Assembly: GCF_021134715.1 (NCBI RefSeq)
Contig: NC_060021.1
Location: 11,192,501 to 11,256,500 of the forward strand
Reading direction: 5' to 3'
Source of the DNA: Daphnia pulex
Taxonomy: Eukaryota > Arthropoda > Branchiopoda > Diplostraca > Daphniidae
DNA length: 64,000 bases
Shown: positions 44,915-55,280 of the stretch, piece after piece
Layout: every line of letters starts with the position of its first letter
How positions within the stretch are numbered: position 1 is the first letter of the stretch
Made by a program: the position numbers and the translations under genes
Notes under the pieces: model-generated
Told to the model about the DNA's origin: nothing
Seen by the model: the letters and a program-made list of their open reading frames with translations, nothing else
The model's database searches: none

Positions 44915-45513
44915 ATTTGTAGAGCCCGTTTCTCTATCTTCCTTCCTTGCTCTTCTCTTGGGCCATAATACAATAATAAAGATGTTAAATTATTGTTAGA
45001 GTAGCGACTTTAAAAAATTTTATAAACCAATAATAATCCAATATATGCCACATTGGATTTTCATTATACTTTCATCCAGTTTCATTTTGTTTCAACTACA
45101 CTTGGTTGTAAAACAAGTGCTAGATTAATTCAAACTGTTGAATGATGGTGTTTGCTGCTCAATGTGCGTCAATGTGTAGATGGTTAAAGGTGTGCTTGAC
45201 TCAGAATAAGCTACTGTTGTGATTAACTTTTATTATCGTTAGATCATGGTCTATTAACTCAGTTAATAGACCATGCTGCGATTACACATGACTGTTTCTG
45301 ATAGCTTTTTTTATGGCACATGCACGTGATCGCTGTCATGAAGAATACGAGTTAGTGAACGAAAGAATTTGTTTTTCATACAGCATTTCCGTAAAACGTA
45401 AAACGTGTCAAGTGGTGTAGAGGTTGGGTGAGAACGGGATGTATTATATAAACATTTGGTATTCATTTTGATATTTGATATTTGTTGTTGTAGACCCATC
45501 CCCAGCAACGTCT
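44915..45513. other. flank between UGT cluster and palindrome
   Basis: UGT unit 6 3'UTR, then non-coding DNA with a perfect 31-bp hairpin at 45245-45275 and, from about 45417, a diverged copy of the tandem units found at the ends of the palindrome arms. Confidence 0.5.
45245..45275. repeat. perfect 31-bp hairpin (15-bp arms, 1-nt loop)
   Basis: CATGGTCTATTAACT is followed after one C by its exact reverse complement. It lies about 240 bp outside the large palindrome. It could be a transcription-factor site, a small foldback element remnant or a cruciform. Confidence 0.85.
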
Positions 45514-46010
45514 ACCTAAAGAAGGAAAGGCCAGTTTGCATTTCAATCGAAGGTCATGGAGATCATTACGAAAAGGTGCCATACAGTGGAGAAGAGGTTG
45601 GGTGAGAATGGGATCATCATTATCAAACAGGTAAAATAGCTGCAAGCCATAACCATTTGGTATTCATTTTGATATTGGTTTTTGTCGACCCATCCCCAGC
45701 AACGTCAAACTAAAAAAGGAAAGGGAAGTCCGCCATTCCTTCATGCTCGAAGGTCACGGAGATCATGACGTGAAACGTGTTATGCAGTGGTGTAGAGGTT
45801 GGGTGAGAACGGGATCATCATTATCAAACAGGTAAAATAGCTGCAAGCCATAACCATTTGGTATTCATTTTGATATTGGTTTTTGTCGACCCACCCCCAG
45901 CAACTTCAAACTGCAGAAGGAAAGGCCAGTTTGACGCTCGAAGGTCACGGAGATCATTACATAAAACGTATCATGCGACGGCGGAGAGGTTGGGTGAGAA
46001 AGGTACGTGT
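45417..46010 (+). repeat. tandem ~190-bp units upstream of Tyr-rich gene, left arm
   Basis: Units begin with GAGGTTGGGTGAGAA at about 45417, 45594, 45795 and 45985 (spacing about 177, 201, 190). Each contains CATTTGGTATTCATTTTGAT, CCCCAGCAAC, AAAGGCCAGT-type and GAAGGTCA blocks. The AGGTCA copies are at 45551-45556, 45751-45756 and 45942-45947. They end just before a core promoter, so they resemble a repeated upstream enhancer. Confidence 0.75.
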
Positions 46011-46074
46011 TTCATCATTATCAAACAGGTACAATACCCGCAAGGCTTAAGAGGTGAGGGTGATCAAAAAATCG

Positions 46075-46110
46075 TATAAAAAGGAGACGAAAAAGGCCAG
46101 AGACATCAGT
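46075..46110 (+). promoter_or_regulatory. TATA box and initiator, left arm
   Basis: TATAAAA at 46075-46081 and the arthropod-type initiator TCAGT at 46106-46110 are about 30 bp apart, a canonical core promoter driving the Tyr-rich gene copy that begins at 46196. Confidence 0.7.
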
Positions 46111-46195
46111 CGAGTGAGCATCTCCGACACGGCAACAACTGCAGCGCACTATCTGTCACCATCTGCCTTCTTCACCTTATTGCCAGTTCGCATCC

Positions 46196-47175
46196 ATGGG
46201 TAAATATTCTGTTTGTTACATTTGAGATTTCTATTAATGCCAATTATTGTCTGTTTGTTAATATGCAAATTCTTATAGAATATTAATCTTGAATTTGTTT
46301 ACTGTCTAGTTAATAAGGCGTCGTATGCTGTTCATGAGTGTTGTATCGTTGATTGATGGGTCGACCACTGGTGTACTGATGTCTCCTCGGTATGGCGGAT
46401 ACCAAACTGCAACACCGCCGCCATACTACCCAAAAGCAACTTACGCAACGACCAGTTAATGCACCGAGGTCTACAAGTACTACACTACTAAGGCACCGGA
46501 GTTTTGTACCATAACTTACGCTGCCCCGAGCCACTACACTGACGCCCTGAAGTGTTACTCTGCCCTTAGTTACTACACCACCAAGGCGACGGAGTACTTA
46601 CTACATGACTACGCATGCTGCCCCATCCTACTACACCGAGGCTTCTAAGTATAACTTTGTTCTCAGCTACTTATTGCACCGATTTTCCTAAATACTACTC
46701 TGTTCCCAGCTGCTACACCGAGGCTCCCGCTGATTACTCTACCGCTTCGGTGTAGTATTCGACCCTTTTTGGTAAAGTACTATTCTGCCCCGATCTACAC
46801 AACCACAACTGAGGCGGTCAAGTATTACGCAGTCCCGACTTACTACACAGAAGCTGCTCTTTGGTACTACGTTGAACAGAAATACTACACTGATGCTCCA
46901 GTTCACTACACCAAGACCTGCTCTACACCTAGCTACAACACCGCAGCCCCCAAGTACTACACCGAAGAAGCCGATTACACAACAACGTATGCTGCCCAGT
47001 GTACTACACCGAGGCTCCCAAGTACTACATCACTAAGGCACCGGAATTCTACACGTCTATGTATGCTGCCCCTAACTACTACACCAAGGCCCTGCATTAC
47101 TACAACACTGAAGCGCTCAAGTACTACACTACAACCTACGCTGCCCCGGGCTACTACACCTACGTCCCGGAGTAA
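46196..47175 (+). pseudogene. Tyr/Thr-rich repeat protein, decayed copy A, left arm
   Basis: Structure: a tiny first exon (ATG G, then GTAAAT donor at 46200), an intron, and a long exon of imperfect 11-15-residue repeats built on YYT.xAPKYYS and TTYAAP, ending APGYYTYVPE and a stop at 47173-47175. This looks like a secreted structural (cuticle- or adhesive-like) protein; no named family is recognised. Lesions: the signal-peptide region is interrupted by a stop and frameshift, an in-frame TAA at 46457-46459, and several more frameshifts, so the repeat frame survives only in pieces (the longest 46769-47245). It could be rescued only by unrecognised splicing. Confidence 0.7.
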
Positions 47176-47258
47176 AGAAAAAAAGAAGTCGTGCCCGAAC
47201 TGCAGTGACCTCTATCTGTCACCAACTGCATTCCTCATCGTGTAATCGATTCGCAATT

Positions 47259-48193
47259 ATGGGTAAATATTCTTATTTTACATGAGTTTTGTTTCAATTT
47301 TATGTTTTTTTCTATTTGTTAATATGCCTTTTAATATTTAATATTAATGTTTAAATTTATTTACTGTTTATTTAACTATGGCGTCGTGCTCCTGTTGGGT
47401 GTTGTATCGTTGATGGCTGGGTCGACCGTTGGTGTAGTGATGTCTCCTTGGTATGGTGGAAACTAAACCGCAACGCCGCCGCCTTCCTATCCAAAAGCAA
47501 GTTACGCAACGACCAGTTCCTGCACCGAAGTCTTCAAGTACTAAAGCTACCGGAGTTTTGTACCATAACTTACGCTGCCCCGAGCCACTACACTGACGCC
47601 CTGAAGTATTACTCTGCCCTGAGTTACTACACCACCAAGGCGACAGAGTACTACATGACTACGTATGCTGCCCATCCTCCTACACCGCGGCTCCCAAGTA
47701 TTACTCTGTTCTCAGCTACTTATTGCACCGATTTTCCTAAATACTACTCTGTTTCCAGCTGCTACACCGAAGCTCCCGCTGATTACTCCACCAAAACGGT
47801 CGAATACTACACCGAAGCGCCAAAGTACTATTCTGCCTCGATCTACACAACCACAACTGAGGCGGCCAAGTATTACGCAGTCCCGACTTACTACACAGAA
47901 GCTGCGCTTTCGTGCTACGTTGAACAGAAATACTACACCGATGCTCCAGTTTACTACACCACGACCTGCTCTACACCTAGCTACAACACCGCAGCCCCCA
48001 AGTACTACACCGAAGAAGCCGCCTTTTACCCACCCACGTACGCTGCCTAGTTTACTACATCGAGGAATTTAAGTATTACCCTGCTCCAAACTACTACCAA
48101 GGTTCATATGTATTACATCAGCAATTCTCCCGACTATGTCACCATTTACGTTGCTCCGAACTATACACCGAAGTTCTGAAGTATTTCTTTTGA
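47259..48193 (+). pseudogene. Tyr/Thr-rich repeat protein, decayed copy B, left arm
   Basis: Tandem duplicate of copy A: ATG G at 47259-47262 before a GTAAAT donor, then a second exon whose frame reads a good signal peptide (VVLLLGVVSLMAG). Lesions differ from copy A: the acceptor AG is changed to TG, TAA at 47464-47466 replaces a CAA that copy A keeps, and a short deletion near 47540 shifts frame. An open piece of the repeat region remains at 47448-48050. Confidence 0.68.
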
Positions 48194-49655
48194 TCTGTTG
48201 AAAGATTGCTGAAATACAAGATTGATTGATAAATCACAAGTGCATGTCTCTATTTTCTCCTCAAGTACCTTTCCTGCTGCTGATAATTGCATGATGTGAG
48301 AAAATATTTCTGAGTGCTATGTTAACTTACAAATAATTGATCTTGCAAAATACAACAATGAAAATTCAAACTCATGTTTTACATTTCAATAATATTTACT
48401 CTTTCCTTTTTATAAATTTTTGTTCTATCATTAAAATTCAAAGTCCAACAACCAATATTTTTCTAAAATTCAAAGTTCAATATTTTTAAAAATACAAAGT
48501 CCACATACCTATATTTCTGCTAAGTCCAGACTTTTGTTTTTGAAAAAAATTTTAAAAAAATTCCCCTTATACAAAGTTTTTAAAAATTTTCGCGAAAAAT
48601 TTATTGCAACAAAATTTATTTTATTTATCGAATATTTTATTGCATACAAAATTTATTTTATAATATTTACACATTTATTTTCCTGTGGCCCCCAGGGGGG
48701 GGGGCCTGTCGCTTTCTCTACCGCGATAATAACATGATGCAAGTTATATGCAAGTTATTATTTGTTTGGCGCAGAAAGCTTGTTTAATCTAGCAGTTCTC
48801 GACTGTGTCAAACCTGATATTGATCAGGCTGCCTCAGTTGTATACTGCATGATTGAATGAAAACTCGAGAGACAACAAATCAAACTTTTCAGCACGCAGT
48901 TAACACAGAGCAATTTCATGGCATGGATGAAAACGACAACACAAAAATTTTGAAGTCAGGAACCCAGATGGAACAGCTCAGCTACAATGGCACAGCAACT
49001 TCTGGATTACACTGCAACCACATGCTGCATACAACAGTTCAATGTGTCTTCGTCACACCTTTCACCATTTGGCTGCAACAAGGTAACCACCAGCGTTAAA
49101 GAAGTGTTTGTTGTACCTGTTTAAGAAAAGAAAATTATTTTCGAGAAACACAACTGTGTACACATGCATACTCATTATAACCAAAGAATACAAAGAGTAA
49201 CAGAAAACTACGCAGTCCAACAGAATAACTTTGATATGTGATTCAAAATTTCTATAGTGGCGGAGCAAATTGGTCTACTCTCTAGTCATGTTAACTAAAT
49301 CTGTAGTACTTTTGCAAGACATTTGATCAAAATAATTACTTTTTGCTGTTGAATGGGATGAGACGTACGCCAAAGAACAGGCAGCGAGACACACGAGGCA
49401 CGCCATTTCGGAAATGTACAGACACTTCCAAGTCTGAGTTGAATGATTTGGCAAATTGGTTTCTACGTGCTAAATCACCTGTAAATTTTCACATCAACAT
49501 TTTACATTCAATAACAATATGAAATTAACAATAAATACCTTTTAATTTTCATCGTGAGAAACGTCACAACTCACAACCAACAACCCATCTCTGCTGCGTC
49601 TTGGAACAAAATGGCGTCTAAGCGTCACTGAAGACACTCGCGCTACCTGGTGGAC
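48194..49655. other. inner part of left arm, no recognised gene
   Basis: AT-rich block (48400-48680) with repeated CAAAGTCCA-type phrases, a C/G homopolymer near 48690-48705, and exon-like pieces whose function is unknown: an 80-codon open frame at 48857-49099 (+) and a 47-codon open stretch at 49336-49478 (-) that follows a good acceptor. Confidence 0.45.
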
Positions 49656-50933
49656 ATTATTTCGCCCACTTATTCACAGCCTGGGCCCTGGGGTTCTATT
49701 GTCGGTGGAGTTCTTCTGTCTTTTGGCCATACCAAAGAAAATTGCGTTTTGGACTTGGGGTGTCAGAGGTGTCCAATAGATGGCATAGGCGTCGTCGTTT
49801 TCATGTGATGGCGGATTGTTGTGTTGAGTGGTTGTCAAAAGTTTTCCTATTTTACCATGAAAATTACCGATGAATCATAAGTAAATTCAAGTTCGTTTCT
49901 GTGCAACTTGTTTGTGATGTGATTTATTCCGTATGTGTGCTGGATCAAATTAAAAATTCCTCAATCTAACCTGTAGGAAGTCAAGGAACGGGAAAGGAAA
50001 CAGTAGCAAATCATGCAGTTAATACAGGTAAAAACCAATAATGTCTTAGTCACAATTGTTTAAATACTTGTTTCCAGACTTAGTTAATATTTGTCTAATT
50101 ATCAGAAGTTTCTATTGATTTTGGTAGGTCACTACCCCAGTGTGGACATGTTTGTTTTTCTGAACATGGTTTTCAACAAATAATTTGACGACATAACGAC
50201 ATACAAGTATTCTTCTTCTTTTGGTTTTAAACTGTTAGTTGATGACATAGATTGTATTTTCTGTTATAGGGAAAGCTACGAAAAATATCATATCATCTAG
50301 GCCATGGGTTATCTTCAGGTCTATTGCAGCAGCTTAAGAGAAGAATATGAACAAATGCAGGGCACATACCAACATGTGTTGTATTTTTCTGAATGTTAAA
50401 CACGAGCAGTAGGTATGCATTAACTTTAGTTAATTGGATGAATGTTGTAATATTTATTGACATATTTCCTTTAGATTCAACATGACCAACTGTTTGATGC
50501 CAAAGTCAGCCAAAGTAAGTTGAAACTCAACTCACTGTAAGTACTCTAACACAGATAACTGGTGCTGTTGCCTGTCAGCCACAGGCAGGAAAATTATTCT
50601 TTACTTCAGAAAATTGCAAGTTTTTTGTCTTGACTTAACACTTTCTGTTAATATTATCAATTTTTATGTTGAAAGAGTTACAAAGTCTGAAAAGCTAACT
50701 AAAAACTTTGTGTTTTTGTGTCATAGGGAAAGCTGCTGGAGTAATCTGGTGGTTATGCTCATTTGATTCATTTTTTCATTTCGTGCCAGCTAGTGAAAGC
50801 GGAAAGGCATGTCGAACTCAATTGAGCTGCTGCGACTTTGCGACTCGAAGCAAGCAATTCAGCCGTTGCGTTCAGTCATTTGTTGGAACAGGAATCTAAT
50901 GGCTGTCAATAGGTGGCTGTCAATAGGTGACTA
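49656..50933. other. palindrome spacer
   Basis: Single-copy sequence between the arms. It contains exon-like segments, for example 49979-50030 (after CTGTAG, before GTAAAA), whose reading KETVANHAVNT resembles QHAVNT in the open frame of the inner arms. No domain recognised. May hold parts of a spliced transcript. Confidence 0.45.
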
Positions 50934-51110
50934 AAATTTTGTCCACCAGGTAGCGCGAATGTCTTCAGGGACGCTTAGCGGCCATTTTGTTCCAAGACAC
51001 AGCAGAAATGGGTTGTTGTTTGTGACGTTTCTCACGATGAAAATTAAAAGGTATTTATTGTTAATTTCATATTGTTATTGAATGTAATATGTTGATGTGA
51101 AAATTTACAG

Positions 51111-51253
51111 GTGATTTAGCACGTAGAAACCAATTTGCCAAATCATTCAACTCAGACTTGGAAGTGTCTGTACATTTCCGAAATGGCGTGCCTCGTGTGT
51201 CTCGCTGCCTGTTCTTTGGCGTACGTCTCATCCCATTCAACAGCAAAAAGTAA
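51111..51253 (+). other. exon-like 47-codon open stretch in right arm (mirror 49336-49478)
   Basis: Follows TTTACAG and runs open to TAA at 51251-51253, reading DLARRNQFAKSFNSDLEV in one part. A preceding donor at 51050 (AAAAG|GTATTT) follows a short ATG-containing exon, but the phase does not join cleanly. No family recognised; both arms carry the identical sequence, so conservation cannot be used as evidence of coding. Confidence 0.3.
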
Positions 51254-52395
51254 TTATTTTGATCAAATGTCTTGCAAAAGTACTACAGATTTAGTTAACA
51301 TGACTAGAGAGTAGACCAATTTGCTCCGCCACTATAGAAATTTTGAATCACATATCAAAGTTATTCTGTTGGACTGCGTAGTTTTCTGTTACTCTTTGTA
51401 TTCTTTGGTTATAATGAGTATGCATGTGTACACAGTTGTGTTTCTCGAAAATAATTTTCTTTTCTTAAACAGGTACAACAAACACTTCTTTAACGCTGGT
51501 GGTTACCTTGTTGCAGCCAAATGGTGAAAGGTGTGACGAAGACACATTGAACTGTTGTATGCAGCATGTGGTTGCAGTGTAATCCAGAAGTTGCTGTGCC
51601 ATTGTAGCTGAGCTGTTCCATCTGGGTTCCTGACTTCAAAATTTTTGTGTTGTCGTTTTCATCCATGCCATGAAATTGCTCTGTGTTAACTGCGTGCTGA
51701 AAAGTTTGATTTGTTGTCTCTCGAGTTTTCATTCAATCATGCAGTATACAACTGAGGCAGCCTGATCAATATCAGGTTTGACACAGTCGAGAACTGCTAG
51801 ATTAAACAAGCTTTCTGCGCCAAACAAATAATAACTTGCATATAACTTGCATCATGTTATTATCGCGGTAGAGAAAGCGACAGGCCCCCCCCCCTGGGGG
51901 CCACAGGAAAATAAATGTGTAAATATTATAAAATAAATTTTGTATGCAATAAAATATTCGATAAATAAAATAAATTTTGTTGCAATAAATTTTTCGCGAA
52001 AATTTTTAAAAACTTTGTATAAGGGGAATTTTTTTAAAATTTTTTTCAAAAACAAAAGTCTGGACTTAGCAGAAATATAGGTATGTGGACTTTGTATTTT
52101 TAAAAATATTGAACTTTGAATTTTAGAAAAATATTGGTTGTTGGACTTTGAATTTTAATGATAGAACAAAAATTTATAAAAAGGAAAGAGTAAATATTAT
52201 TGAAATGTAAAACATGAGTTTGAATTTTCATTGTTGTATTTTGCAAGATCAATTATTTGTAAGTTAACATAGCACTCAGAAATATTTTCTCACATCATGC
52301 AATTATCAGCAGCAGGAAAGGTACTTGAGGAGAAAATAGAGACATGCACTTGTGATTTATCAATCAATCTTGTATTTCAGCAATCTTTCAACAGA

Positions 52396-53330
52396 TCAAA
52401 AGAAATACTTCAGAACTTCGGTGTATAGTTCGGAGCAACGTAAATGGTGACATAGTCGGGAGAATTGCTGATGTAATACATATGAACCTTGGTAGTAGTT
52501 TGGAGCAGGGTAATACTTAAATTCCTCGATGTAGTAAACTAGGCAGCGTACGTGGGTGGGTAAAAGGCGGCTTCTTCGGTGTAGTACTTGGGGGCTGCGG
52601 TGTTGTAGCTAGGTGTAGAGCAGGTCGTGGTGTAGTAAACTGGAGCATCGGTGTAGTATTTCTGTTCAACGTAGCACGAAAGCGCAGCTTCTGTGTAGTA
52701 AGTCGGGACTGCGTAATACTTGGCCGCCTCAGTTGTGGTTGTGTAGATCGAGGCAGAATAGTACTTTGGCGCTTCGGTGTAGTATTCGACCGTTTTGGTG
52801 GAGTAATCAGCGGGAGCTTCGGTGTAGCAGCTGGAAACAGAGTAGTATTTAGGAAAATCGGTGCAATAAGTAGCTGAGAACAGAGTAATACTTGGGAGCC
52901 GCGGTGTAGGAGGATGGGCAGCATACGTAGTCATGTAGTACTCTGTCGCCTTGGTGGTGTAGTAACTCAGGGCAGAGTAATACTTCAGGGCGTCAGTGTA
53001 GTGGCTCGGGGCAGCGTAAGTTGTGGTACAAAACTCCGGTAGCTTTAGTACTTGAAGACTTCGGTGCAGGAACTGGTCGTTGCGTAACTTGCTTTTGGAT
53101 AGGAAGGCGGCGGCGTTGCGGTTTAGTTTCCACCATACCAAGGAGACATCACTACACCAACGGTCGACCCAGCCATCAACGATACAACACCCAACAGGAG
53201 CACGACGCCATAGTTAAATAAACAGTAAATAAATTTAAACATTAATATTAAATATTAAAAGGCATATTAACAAATAGAAAAAAACATAAAATTGAAACAA
53301 AACTCATGTAAAATAAGAATATTTACCCAT
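52396..53330 (-). pseudogene. Tyr/Thr-rich repeat protein, decayed copy B, right arm
   Basis: Exact mirror of the left-arm copy B with the same stop, acceptor loss and frameshift; one substitution turns an Ile codon into Thr. Open repeat piece at 52539-53141. Confidence 0.68.
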
Positions 53331-53413
53331 AATTGCGAATCGATTACACGATGAGGAATGCAGTTGGTGACAGATAGAGGTCACTGCAGTTCGGGCACGA
53401 CTTCTTTTTTTCT

Positions 53414-54393
53414 TTACTCCGGGACGTAGGTGTAGTAGCCCGGGGCAGCGTAGGTTGTAGTGTAGTACTTGAGCGCTTCAGTGTTGTAGTAATGCAGGGC
53501 CTTGGTGTAGTAGTTAGGGGCAGCATACATAGACGTGTAGAATTCCGGTGCCTTAGTGATGTAGTACTTGGGAGCCTCGGTGTAGTACACTGGGCAGCAT
53601 ACGTTGTTGTGTAATCGGCTTCTTCGGTGTAGTACTTGGGGGCTGCGGTGTTGTAGCTAGGTGTAGAGCAGGTCTTGGTGTAGTGAACTGGAGCATCAGT
53701 GTAGTATTTCTGTTCAACGTAGTACCAAAGAGCAGCTTCTGTGTAGTAAGTCGGGACTGCGTAATACTTGACCGCCTCAGTTGTGGTTGTGTAGATCGGG
53801 GCAGAATAGTACTTTACCAAAAAGGGTCGAATACTACACCGAAGCGGTAGAGTAATCAGCGGGAGCCTCGGTGTAGCAGCTGGGAACAGAGTAGTATTTA
53901 GGAAAATCGGTGCAATAAGTAGCTGAGAACAAAGTTATACTTAGAAGCCTCGGTGTAGTAGGATGGGGCAGCATGCGTAGTCATGTAGTAAGTACTCCGT
54001 CGCCTTGGTGGTGTAGTAACTAAGGGCAGAGTAACACTTCAGGGCGTCAGTGTAGTGGCTCGGGGCAGCGTAAGTTATGGTACAAAACTCCGGTGCCTTA
54101 GTAGTGTAGTACTTGTAGACCTCGGTGCATTAACTGGTCGTTGCGTAAGTTGCTTTTGGGTAGTATGGCGGCGGTGTTGCAGTTTGGTATCCGCCATACC
54201 GAGGAGACATCAGTACACCAGTGGTCGACCCATCAATCAACGATACAACACTCATGAACAGCATACGACGCCTTATTAACTAGACAGTAAACAAATTCAA
54301 GATTAATATTCTATAAGAATTTGCATATTAACAAACAGACAATAATTGGCATTAATAGAAATCTCAAATGTAACAAACAGAATATTTACCCAT
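53414..54393 (-). pseudogene. Tyr/Thr-rich repeat protein, decayed copy A, right arm
   Basis: Exact mirror of left-arm copy A with the same lesions. Open repeat piece at 53344-53820. Sharing every lesion shows the decay came before the inverted duplication, or that the arms are homogenised by gene conversion. Confidence 0.7.
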
Positions 54394-54478
54394 GGATGCG
54401 AACTGGCAATAAGGTGAAGAAGGCAGATGGTGACAGATAGTGCGCTGCAGTTGTTGCCGTGTCGGAGATGCTCACTCG

Positions 54479-54514
54479 ACTGATGTCTCTGGCCTTTTTC
54501 GTCTCCTTTTTATA
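54479..54514 (-). promoter_or_regulatory. TATA box and initiator, right arm
   Basis: TATAAAA (minus strand, 54508-54514) and TCAGT (54479-54483), mirror of the left-arm core promoter. Confidence 0.7.
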
Positions 54515-54578
54515 CGATTTTTTGATCACCCTCACCTCTTAAGCCTTGCGGGTATTGTACCTGTTTGATAATGATGAA

Positions 54579-55280
54579 ACACGTACCTTTCTCACCCAAC
54601 CTCTCCGCCGTCGCATGATACGTTTTATGTAATGATCTCCGTGACCTTCGAGCGTCAAACTGGCCTTTCCTTCTGCAGTTTGAAGTTGCTGGGGGTGGGT
54701 CGACAAAAACCAATATCAAAATGAATACCAAATGGTTATGGCTTGCAGCTATTTTACCTGTTTGATAATGATGATCCCGTTCTCACCCAACCTCTACACC
54801 ACTGCATAACACGTTTCACGTCATGATCTCCGTGACCTTCGAGCATGAAGGAATGGCGGACTTCCCTTTCCTTTTTTAGTTTGACGTTGCTGGGGATGGG
54901 TCGACAAAAACCAATATCAAAATGAATACCAAATGGTTATGGCTTGCAGCTATTTTACCTGTTTGATAATGATGATCCCATTCTCACCCAACCTCTTCTC
55001 CACTGTATGGCACCTTTTCGTAATGATCTCCATGACCTTCGATTGAAATGCAAACTGGCCTTTCCTTCTTTAGGTTGGCGTTGCTGGGGATGAAAATATC
55101 AAAATGATTACCAAATGGCTGAGCCTTGCGGCTATTATACCTGCTTGATAATGATGAAACACGAACGTTTCTTACCCAAACTCTACACCACCGCATTGAC
55201 AGTTTTACACGTAATGTTCACCGTGACCTTCAAGCGTGAAGGACATGCAAACTGGCCGGCCCGTCTGCAGGTTGAACTCT
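54579..55280 (-). repeat. tandem ~190-bp units, right arm and flank
   Basis: Mirror of the left tandem units up to 55075, then one further diverged unit to about 55280. Each unit again contains TGACCTT (AAGGTCA on the minus strand). Confidence 0.72.

Larger units (their letters stand above)
45514..49655 (+). repeat. large inverted repeat, left arm
   Basis: Reverse complement of 50934-55075; positions pair so that x + y = 100589. Open frames on the two arms mirror one another exactly in coordinate and sequence, apart from one substitution seen near 47569 (Ile versus Thr codon). Identity breaks abruptly at the outer edge and decays gradually at the inner edge (small indels from about 49567 to 49655). 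Confidence 0.95.
50934..55075 (-). repeat. large inverted repeat, right arm
   Basis: Mirror of 45514-49655. The outer boundary at 55075 is sharp: beyond it a diverged tandem unit continues, but no longer matches the left flank. See left arm for evidence. Confidence 0.95.

Noticed and set aside
45417-46010. Tandem units considered as a CRISPR array or satellite
   Set aside because: Units are ~190 bp, diverged, few in number and followed by a eukaryotic core promoter; they lack short identical repeats with unique spacers.
48534-48737. 67-codon Lys/Phe/Ile-rich frame in the AT-rich block
   Set aside because: Composition follows AT richness; no start context, splice context or domain.
45514-55075. 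Palindrome considered as a DNA transposon with long terminal inverted repeats
   Set aside because: No transposase or integrase frame in spacer or arms, and no target-site duplication could be recognised at 45514 and 55075; segmental inverted duplication explains it better.
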